Source of the DNA: JASJGK01 sp033791585
GTDB taxonomy: Bacteria > SAR324 > XYD2-FULL-50-16
Reading direction: 5' to 3'
Assembly: GCA_033791585.1 (NCBI GenBank)
Contig: JASJGK010000184.1
Span: 1 to 19,230, forward strand
Length of the DNA: 19,230 bases
The translations under genes and the position numbers were made by a program. A model generated the notes under the pieces. It saw only the letters and a list, made by a program, of their open reading frames with translations. It ran no database searches and was not told where the DNA came from. Below are positions 1-6,108 of the stretch, in pieces (position 1 is the stretch's first letter; each line of letters begins with the position of its first letter).

Positions 1-1
1 G

Positions 2-616
2 CCTAAAACCTCAGACCGAAAGAAGTTTGTGATCCTTTACCAGCAAACGAAAAACCAACTGCAAAAGCTAGTGGAACATGACAAGCATAAAATGATGACC
101 GCCACTTGGAAGGCAGTTCAGTCGCAATTAGAGGTAATAGAACAGAAATCAAGGCAGCCACAAGTAAACTATAGAAGGCTAAATGAAGAGTTAGACCTGA
201 TAAGTAAAGACTTAAGTGTGCGATTCCAAGAGTTAAAAGCTAGGGTAGCAGGCAAAAAAGCAGGCCCGAATAAAGAAGATGCTCAAGGTAATAAAAAGGA
301 CAAGTCTAAAGAAAAGACAAAAGAGAAAGCTAAAACCCAAGAGCAAAAACAAGGTCCACCTCTAAAAGCAGACCCAAACTTTATAGATTTCTACCAGCTT
401 TTAGGCATTAAATCTGATGCCTCAGAGGCCGATATTAAAAAAGCCTACCGTACTAAAATTAAAGAATATCACCCCGACCACCACGATGCTTCGACTTTCA
501 AATGGGTGAAAGAAGAAGCTGGGCGTATGACCCAAAAACTTGGGGAAGGTTACGAAATTTTAAGGGACCCGAAACAGCGGGCAACCTACGATAAAATGAG
601 AAAACAACAAGGATGA
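2..616 (+). CDS. Protein with C-terminal J domain (DnaJ-like co-chaperone), 5' end cut by window edge
   Basis: The reading frame is open from base 2, so the true start probably lies outside the window; the first in-frame start inside it is a GTG at 29. Counting from that GTG, residues 1-75 are a predicted charged helical region, residues 76-112 a Lys/Glu/Gln-rich linker, and residues 119-189 a J domain. The J domain shows the FYQLLG start, the HPD motif at 148-150 and the YEILRDPKQRATYD end. J domains stimulate the ATPase of DnaK-type Hsp70 through HPD, so a cytoplasmic co-chaperone role is likely. The J domain is at the C-terminus and there is no Gly/Phe region or zinc finger, so this is a class III (atypical) J protein, not DnaJ itself. 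The client and partner are unknown. The stop lies two bases before the preferred start of yicC, which suggests one operon. Confidence 0.8.
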   Translation, partial: PKTSDRKKFVILYQQTKNQLQKLVEHDKHKMMTATWKAVQSQLEVIEQKSRQPQVNYRRLNEELDLISKDLSVRFQELKARVAGKKAGPNKEDAQGNKKDKSKEKTKEKAKTQEQKQGPPLKADPNFIDFYQLLGIKSDASEADIKKAYRTKIKEYHPDHHDASTFKWVKEEAGRMTQKLGEGYEILRDPKQRATYDKMRKQQG

Positions 617-618
617 AC

Positions 619-1497
619 ATGAAAATACGATCGATGACAGGCTTCGCAAAAATCGCAACAGAATTAGATGGTCTAAGTGCCACTGCTGAAATTAGGAGCG
701 TAAATCATCGCCACTTAGAGGCAAGAATAATGCTGCCTAAATCCTTTTCGCACCTAGAAGAAGGGCTGAAAAAAGTTTTAAAAAATGAACTAGATAGAGG
801 CAAAGTTGATTGCCAGATTACCTTAGAAGTTGGTGAAGATTTAAAAGAAAAATTACAATATAACCCTCAAGTCTTTAAGGATTTTATGGGGTTACGAGTG
901 GAACTGGAAAAGGAATTGGGTCCATTGCCCGTGACCATGGGTGACTTGATGCAGGTTAAGGGCTTGATGGAATTCAAACAGATTGCTTTGGATGAGGAAA
1001 AGGTCGCACAGCTATTTCACGACACTGTGGCCAAGGCTGCAACAGGCCTTGTAGAAATGAGAGCAAGAGAAGGTGAGTTATTAGCAGTTGGCATGTTGGA
1101 GCGTTTAGGGTTAATGAAAAAACTCATTTTACAGGTGCCTCAATATAGAGAAGAGGTGATTGAGGCCTACAAAAAGAGAATCCAAAGTTCCATAGAGATG
1201 CTAGGCAGTGATTATGACCCTAAAGACCCTAAAATATTGCAAGAGGTGGGAATTTTTATTGATAAGAGCGATATCACTGAAGAGATTGATCGCTTTCATG
1301 CCCATTTAACTCACTTTGAAGAATTGATGAATTTGGGTGAACCAGTAGGGCGCAAGTTGGACTTTTTGCTGCAAGAATTTAACAGAGAAGCCAATACCCT
1401 TTGCTCTAAAGCCAGTCATGCTAAAATTGCTGAGATTGGGGTGAGCCTAAAAGTGGAAATTGAAAAGATTCGGGAACAGGTTCAGAATATAGAATAG
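619..1497 (+). CDS. yicC: YicC/YloC family endoribonuclease
   Basis: The protein of about 292 residues starts with the family hallmark IRSMTGFA followed by an EIRSVNHRHLE segment. It ends with a conserved C-terminal block, residues about 205-292, containing EIDRFHAHL, GRKLDFLLQEFNREANT and SKA. Length and both end domains match complete YicC proteins. Known members are RNases that act in small-RNA or mRNA turnover in the cytoplasm; activity here is inferred from the family. An ATG at 613 overlaps the stop of the upstream gene, but AAGGA at 609-613 sits five bases before the ATG at 619, and family members begin very close to RSMTGFA, so 619 is preferred. The gene is the last of its transcription unit and is followed by a strong hairpin terminator. 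Confidence 0.93.
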   Translation: MKIRSMTGFAKIATELDGLSATAEIRSVNHRHLEARIMLPKSFSHLEEGLKKVLKNELDRGKVDCQITLEVGEDLKEKLQYNPQVFKDFMGLRVELEKELGPLPVTMGDLMQVKGLMEFKQIALDEEKVAQLFHDTVAKAATGLVEMRAREGELLAVGMLERLGLMKKLILQVPQYREEVIEAYKKRIQSSIEMLGSDYDPKDPKILQEVGIFIDKSDITEEIDRFHAHLTHFEELMNLGEPVGRKLDFLLQEFNREANTLCSKASHAKIAEIGVSLKVEIEKIREQVQNIE

Positions 1498-1517
1498 GCT
1501 TCACAATTCAAAAAACC

Positions 1518-1568
1518 AAAAAAAAAGGCCACCCAGTGATGTTTCACTAAGGGTGGCCTTTTTTTTTT
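1518..1568. terminator. Bidirectional intrinsic terminator between yicC and the nitronate monooxygenase gene
   Basis: GGCCACCC at 1527-1534 pairs with GGGTGGCC at 1551-1558. Inside, AGTGA (1535-1539) pairs with TCACT (1544-1548), leaving a TGTT loop and a two-base AA bulge. Nine A residues precede the stem and ten T residues (1559-1568) follow it, so each strand reads stem then U-run. It lies between two convergent genes and can end both. Confidence 0.92.
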
Positions 1569-1575
1569 CTTGAAT

Positions 1576-2832
1576 TTAAACCTTAGGTAAAGGCGGTTTA
1601 ATGTGCTCATGTGTTTCTGAGTTTAGATAGTCATTAAAAACATCTGCAACTGTTAGAACTTGAAAGCTACCATCAGGCAAAATATTTGTGGTGTCTTTCA
1701 GCCTATAGGTCAAGTGGCCACAGGTCCAAGTTCCGTAAGTCTTCATGTAGGTGCAAAGGCAGGTTACACCCTCTACTTTAAACTTTTCAGGGCCAGTGTG
1801 GGTTGCTAATTGCTCGTGATAGGCTCGCAAGTAAGAACAACTGCCATTGTCCAGGATGTAACCTAAATACTCACAATTTGGCTTAATGCCTGTTGAGGTA
1901 CAAGGTCCACCTTTCAGCATACGCATTGGGTAACCAGTTGGGGAAAGGTGATTGACTTCAATATCCTCTTCCTTAGCATTAAAAAATACTTGCTTTGTAG
2001 TGTCTCTAAAGCCTGCTTCTTCGGTTATTATGAACCTAGTTGCAACTTGCACAGCAGCGGCGCCCATTTCCATAAAGTCCACAGCATCACGACCTGTAAA
2101 TATCCCACCAGCGGGGATTACAGGGATATCATTCCCACCTTCCTTTAAAAAAGCCATCACCTCTAGGGTAATGGTTTTTAGGTCATAATTCATCCAATCA
2201 TCAACCTTAAAACCAAGGTGACCACCGGCTAGGGGGCCTTCTACGACAATAAAATCAGGCAGACGGTCTAATTTTTTGGCTCGGATCAAAAATAATTTTA
2301 AGGCTCGAACGCTGCTTACGATAATTCCAATTTTTGCTTCTCTGAACCTTGGGTTGTCCTTAATTAAAGCCAAACTGCCTAAATGTAGGCCAGCGCTTAG
2401 GGTAATGCCATCAATCCCAGAATCTAAAATCGCATCCAGTCTGATTTTTAAGGTTGCCTTTGCATTATTCATGTGGAGTTTTTCCATACAATTGACAAAA
2501 ATCCCACCTGTTCCTTCTTTTCTGTCCATAGCATCTTTGATCACGTTCATTACCGAACCGCGAATTTCACCTTCAGTAAAGATCTCATGGGACTTATCCT
2601 GATTGTCTACAGAATCTTTAAACCTATGTAGGCGGTCTTTTGTAAAGCTTGTACCAAAGCGTTTGTCAGATACGAAAGTGGCAAGTGCATCGGAAAGGTG
2701 AGCAATTCCGCCCAACTTCACCGCAGCCAATACCATTTCTGTAGTTGATATATCCATTCCCATACCACCAAGCATGATGGGGGAGTATTCGTCGTTGCCT
2801 AACTTTAGGCGGTAATCATTTAATTTTGCCAT
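1576..2832 (-). CDS. Nitronate monooxygenase / 2-nitropropane dioxygenase family FMN oxidoreductase
   Basis: This is a TIM-barrel flavoprotein family (COG2070) that oxidises nitronates or acts as an FMN-dependent enoyl-reductase-like enzyme; the substrate cannot be read from sequence. From the ATG at 2832 the protein has 418 residues. It shows strand 1 with PIMLGGMG, the active-site region EGPLAGGHLGF with the conserved His, and the phosphate-binding PAGGIFTGRDAV and MGAAAVQVATRF motifs. The C-terminal 110 residues hold six Cys (including CLC) and are unlike the short classical enzymes. The frame extends upstream to a TTG at 2895, which would add 21 residues rich in Lys, Phe, Leu and Ile. I prefer 2832 because family homology starts there, although no good ribosome site precedes it. 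It is transcribed alone, convergent with yicC and divergent from tkt. Confidence 0.85.
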   Translation of the reverse strand: MAKLNDYRLKLGNDEYSPIMLGGMGMDISTTEMVLAAVKLGGIAHLSDALATFVSDKRFGTSFTKDRLHRFKDSVDNQDKSHEIFTEGEIRGSVMNVIKDAMDRKEGTGGIFVNCMEKLHMNNAKATLKIRLDAILDSGIDGITLSAGLHLGSLALIKDNPRFREAKIGIIVSSVRALKLFLIRAKKLDRLPDFIVVEGPLAGGHLGFKVDDWMNYDLKTITLEVMAFLKEGGNDIPVIPAGGIFTGRDAVDFMEMGAAAVQVATRFIITEEAGFRDTTKQVFFNAKEEDIEVNHLSPTGYPMRMLKGGPCTSTGIKPNCEYLGYILDNGSCSYLRAYHEQLATHTGPEKFKVEGVTCLCTYMKTYGTWTCGHLTYRLKDTTNILPDGSFQVLTVADVFNDYLNSETHEHIKPPLPKV

Positions 2833-2895
2833 CGTATTTGAAAATATTAGAATAAAGAGGAAAAGAGATTTTTTCTTAAAAAACCACTTGATCAA

Positions 2896-3095
2896 CCTCC
2901 ACGGTTCCCTTTAACTTAAAATACTTAAGAGACTTTCTAAGTCTCAAAAGACAGAAAATAATTTCCTGCTTAAGTTTTGAGTCTACTGTATAAAACAAAA
3001 GTCTGACTTTGTAAATGCAAGAGGTTTGTAACCCAGCCTAGGCTCCAAAATTTATCTGTTTATTTCAGATCAATATATCATTTAAAGTACTACCC
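2896..3095. promoter_or_regulatory. Divergent intergenic region between the nitronate monooxygenase gene and tkt
   Basis: The 200 bases hold no plausible gene. A perfect inverted repeat, GAGACTT at 2929-2935 and AAGTCTC at 2939-2945, has a three-base centre. For the minus strand, TTGAGA (complement of 2942-2947) and TATTTT (complement of 2918-2923) are 18 bases apart and could be a sigma70-type promoter overlapping that repeat. For the plus strand, TATAAA at 2989-2994 is a possible -10 box without a good -35. AGCCTAGGCT at 3035-3044 is a 10-base palindrome in the tkt leader. All regulatory calls are by eye. Confidence 0.4.
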
Positions 3096-5081
3096 ATGTC
3101 AAAGATTTCAAAAATTGAAGAAAGAGCAATCAATGCAGCACGTTTTTTAAGTGCAGAAGCAATCCAAAAGGCCAACTCTGGTCATCCTGGTCTGCCCTTA
3201 GGCTTTGCGCCCAGTGTTTATAGACTTTTTAGTAGCTACATGAAGCATAGCCCCAAGAATCCAAATTGGGTGAATCGGGACAGATTTGTGCTTAGCGCAG
3301 GTCATGGTAGTGCATTACTTTATAGCCTTCTTCATTTGACCGGTTATGGTTTGAGCATGGATGATCTGAAAAATTTTCGTCAATTGGGTTCTAAAACCCC
3401 AGGTCACCCTGAATACGGTCATACAACTGGTGTTGAAATTACCACTGGTCCTTTGGGCCAAGGTATTGCAACTTCTGTGGGCATGGCTATTGCGCAGAAA
3501 CATTTGGCCTCTAGGTTTAATACCGCTGACTTTGATGTAGTCGATTACAACGTTTGGGTAGTGGTTGGCGATGGTTGCTTGCAAGAGGGCGTAAGTTCAG
3601 AGGCCTGTAGTCTTGCTGGTCATTTACAGCTAGATAACTTGGTGGTTTTATATGATGACAACAATATCACTATTGATGGACCAACATCTTTAAGTTTTGG
3701 TGAAGACGTTGTAAAAAGATTTGAGGCTTATGGATGGCACTGCCAAGAAATTAAAGGTGATGGCAACGATGTTGCCTCACTGGATGAGGCAGTTGCAGAG
3801 GCAAGAAAGCAGAATAAGCCTTGTTTGATTAAGATGCAGTCTATTATTGGTTTTGGTGCCCCTAATAAGCAGGGTAGCAGTTCCGTTCATGGGTCACCGC
3901 TTGGTGATGACGAAATCGCATTGGCAAAGAAAAATTTAGATTACGACGGTGGTACTTTTGAGGTCCCAGCAGATGTGACAGCGCACTACGCTGAAGTTAC
4001 TGAAAGGTTAAACTCAGAAGAGTCTGATTGGAATGCTACATTTGAAAAGTACAAGGCCGCCAACCCAGAGCTTGCAGCCGAATTTGAAGCAGCTGTAGCT
4101 GGTGTTTTACCAGCAGGGTTATTTGATGGTTTGGAATTTGAGGCAGGCACAAAGGTTGCCACCAGAGTTGCCTCAGGAAAGACACTAAATCATATCATGC
4201 CTAAAGCTTTAAACTTCTTTGGCGGGTCTGCTGACCTATCACCTTCGAACAATACCCGTTTTACCGATTCTGTTGCCTTTTCTAAAGATAACCATGCAGG
4301 TCGCTACATCCATTATGGGATTCGTGAACATGCCATGGGTTGTATCATCAACGGTATTGGTCTTTCTGGCATGATGCGAGCTTACGGCGCAACCTTTTTA
4401 AGCTTTTCAGACTACATGCTGCCTTCTTTGCGTGTGGCGGCTCTTTCTAAGTACCCCAGTATTTTTGTCTTTACTCACGATTCAATCGGTCTTGGGGAAG
4501 ATGGCCCTACCCACCAGCCAGTGGAACAGGTTGGGTATTTACGTGCTATGCCTGAATTGATCAGCTTTCGGCCCGCCGATGCTTATGAAACGAAAGAAGC
4601 TTGGAACTTTGCTTTAAATCACACTTCTGGCCCCGTTGTTATGTCTTTCACTCGCCAAGGGTTACCTGTTTTTGATCAGGCAACCATGGGGAAAGCCACA
4701 GGGGTTCACAAAGGCGGTTATGTTTTAAGCGACCAAGAAAACTTTACAGTTCTGTTACTAGCAACCGGCTCAGAAGTGAGCCTCGCTTTGGAAGCACAAG
4801 AGATTTTAGGTAAAGAAGGGATTGCCTCACGTGTTGTTAGTCTGCCTTCAGTTGAACTTTTTGAAGCACAGACTCAAGATTACCAAGATGGGGTTATCCC
4901 ACCTAGCTGTGCTAAAAGAGTGGTTGTTGAAGCTGGTATCAAACGCGGTTGGGAAGGCTATATGGGCCCACAAGGCAAATTCATAGGTATGGATGGCTTT
5001 GGTGCTTCTGCACCAGCAGGTGAGCTTTATAAGCATTTTGGTATTACCGTAGAAAAAGTAGTTGCAGCGGCAAAAAGCTAG
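3096..5081 (+). CDS. tkt: Transketolase
   Basis: The thiamine-diphosphate enzyme moves two-carbon ketol units between sugar phosphates in the non-oxidative pentose phosphate pathway, in the cytoplasm. The 661-residue length matches bacterial enzymes. The N-terminal domain has NSGHPG (His30) and the ThDP/metal motif GDG at 158-160 ending in NN at 189-190. The middle domain has the catalytic Glu411 in GIREHAMG and the segment GEDGPTHQPVEQ. A C-terminal domain with TGSEVSLA follows. No key residue is missing. The ATG at 3096 has no clear Shine-Dalgarno sequence (CTACCC precedes it), yet homology begins at once (KIEERAINAARFLSAEAIQKA), so the start is sound. The next gene starts eight bases after the stop. 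This is the first gene of a long plus-strand run. Confidence 0.97.
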   Translation: MSKISKIEERAINAARFLSAEAIQKANSGHPGLPLGFAPSVYRLFSSYMKHSPKNPNWVNRDRFVLSAGHGSALLYSLLHLTGYGLSMDDLKNFRQLGSKTPGHPEYGHTTGVEITTGPLGQGIATSVGMAIAQKHLASRFNTADFDVVDYNVWVVVGDGCLQEGVSSEACSLAGHLQLDNLVVLYDDNNITIDGPTSLSFGEDVVKRFEAYGWHCQEIKGDGNDVASLDEAVAEARKQNKPCLIKMQSIIGFGAPNKQGSSSVHGSPLGDDEIALAKKNLDYDGGTFEVPADVTAHYAEVTERLNSEESDWNATFEKYKAANPELAAEFEAAVAGVLPAGLFDGLEFEAGTKVATRVASGKTLNHIMPKALNFFGGSADLSPSNNTRFTDSVAFSKDNHAGRYIHYGIREHAMGCIINGIGLSGMMRAYGATFLSFSDYMLPSLRVAALSKYPSIFVFTHDSIGLGEDGPTHQPVEQVGYLRAMPELISFRPADAYETKEAWNFALNHTSGPVVMSFTRQGLPVFDQATMGKATGVHKGGYVLSDQENFTVLLLATGSEVSLALEAQEILGKEGIASRVVSLPSVELFEAQTQDYQDGVIPPSCAKRVVVEAGIKRGWEGYMGPQGKFIGMDGFGASAPAGELYKHFGITVEKVVAAAKS

Positions 5082-5089
5082 GGCAAACA

Positions 5090-6025
5090 GTGAATAGCCT
5101 GATTAGCATCTTTGCTCTTTTTGAACTCTTTAATCTAGTTAAAGACCGCTATTACCTGCAACGTAGGGAAAGGGGTCTGATTTTTCTAGGGGCTTTGCTG
5201 CCTCTTTTGGATTATTGGTTTAGTTTTAAGGCTGATGCCTATAGCTCTACCTTCAGTCACCCCTACTTTCATTCATTCTTTTTTATGGGCATTAGCTGCT
5301 TTGTTGTGGCTTTAATTCATTGGATTTATTTTAGAAATTTGGAAAAGGCTGGGACTTTATTTTTCCCTCTAATTGGCCTTACAGCCTACTTCTTTTTTAC
5401 GCTTTTTTCCACGGAACAAGCAGCTTTTTTTACTCCTTTTACAGATAGAACCTTTTCTTTCAATTGGGTTTTATCAGGCTACGCTGTCCCCTTACTGCTG
5501 ACTCTGCTCTTTTATGGCTTTCGCTTTTGGTCTGGTATCGAAAGGGGGATAGCATCCAAAGGCGGATTGGTTTTTTTGATGGGTTTTATCCTGCTCATGG
5601 GCTCTTTTAAAGGCCTGATCTATTTGAACCTTCCAAAAGATTTTTCAAGGGCAGGGCAATTGCAATCAGAGCCTTTAAATTTGATGCAAACAAGATGGTT
5701 GATCTCTTTGAAAGAGAACGACCACTATGTGCATCAGGTTTTTAACCTTATTGGCGGTTTTGAGAGCAACCCGCAAAAAACTTCCTTGGCAGATGAGGTG
5801 GAAATTTTTAAAACTCTACTCTTAGAGCCGGCCTTGGCACAGGTTTATTACCAAGAATTTAAAAATCCAGTTGTTAATTTGTCATTTGTCCATGATAACA
5901 TTTTGATTGAAATAACAGAGCTGTTTCCACTCCCTGAGTTGATTTGGATAGAGTCTTTGGCTATTATCAAAAATTCTTCAGGCCAAACTATTGAAACGAA
6001 AGTCCAAAGAAAAAGCTTTTACTAA
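5090..6025 (+). CDS. YdjM/YfhP-like (COG1988, DUF457-type) inner-membrane protein with degenerate metal motif
   Basis: This is a 311-residue protein with about five hydrophobic segments in residues 1-180 and a soluble C-terminal part (about 181-311). Three landmarks resemble the family of membrane-bound putative metal-dependent hydrolases: LGALLPLLD (Asp41) in place of the usual LPDiDH, SHPYFHSF (His57, His61) in place of HRGxTHS, and FFTPFTDRTFSF in place of the WPFS segment. The C-terminal LNLMQTRWLISLKENDHY also resembles the family's conserved soluble region. The HLxLD motif normally found between them is not visible, so enzymatic activity is doubtful. The GTG start is preceded by AGGG (5080-5083) at six bases, and it follows tkt by eight bases, so it is probably co-transcribed. 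The family's reaction is unknown to me. Family call is moderate; that it is a real membrane protein is firm. Confidence 0.65.
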   Translation: MNSLISIFALFELFNLVKDRYYLQRRERGLIFLGALLPLLDYWFSFKADAYSSTFSHPYFHSFFFMGISCFVVALIHWIYFRNLEKAGTLFFPLIGLTAYFFFTLFSTEQAAFFTPFTDRTFSFNWVLSGYAVPLLLTLLFYGFRFWSGIERGIASKGGLVFLMGFILLMGSFKGLIYLNLPKDFSRAGQLQSEPLNLMQTRWLISLKENDHYVHQVFNLIGGFESNPQKTSLADEVEIFKTLLLEPALAQVYYQEFKNPVVNLSFVHDNILIEITELFPLPELIWIESLAIIKNSSGQTIETKVQRKSFY

Positions 6026-6067
6026 GTTTAAGTTTATATTTGGCAAGGGAATTTTACAAAAAAGCCC

Positions 6068-6093
6068 TTACCTCTTTTGGCAAAAAGAGGTAA
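6068..6093 (+). promoter_or_regulatory. Perfect 11-bp hairpin in the leader of the TPR lipoprotein gene
   Basis: TTACCTCTTTT at 6068-6078 is exactly complementary to AAAAGAGGTAA at 6083-6093, with a GGCA loop. No T-run follows, so it is not a standard terminator. The right arm contains AGAGG, a possible ribosome-binding sequence, which the left arm would mask, although it lies 18 bases before the ATG at 6109. An alternative short stem, AAGGG (6045-6049) with CCCTT (6065-6069), shares bases with it. The function is inferred. Confidence 0.5.
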
Positions 6094-6108
6094 AATATAT
6101 ATTCAATA

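Noticed and set aside
1948..2602. Plus-strand frames opposite the nitronate monooxygenase gene
   Set aside because: They are short, overlap each other and are antisense to the conserved FMN-binding motifs.
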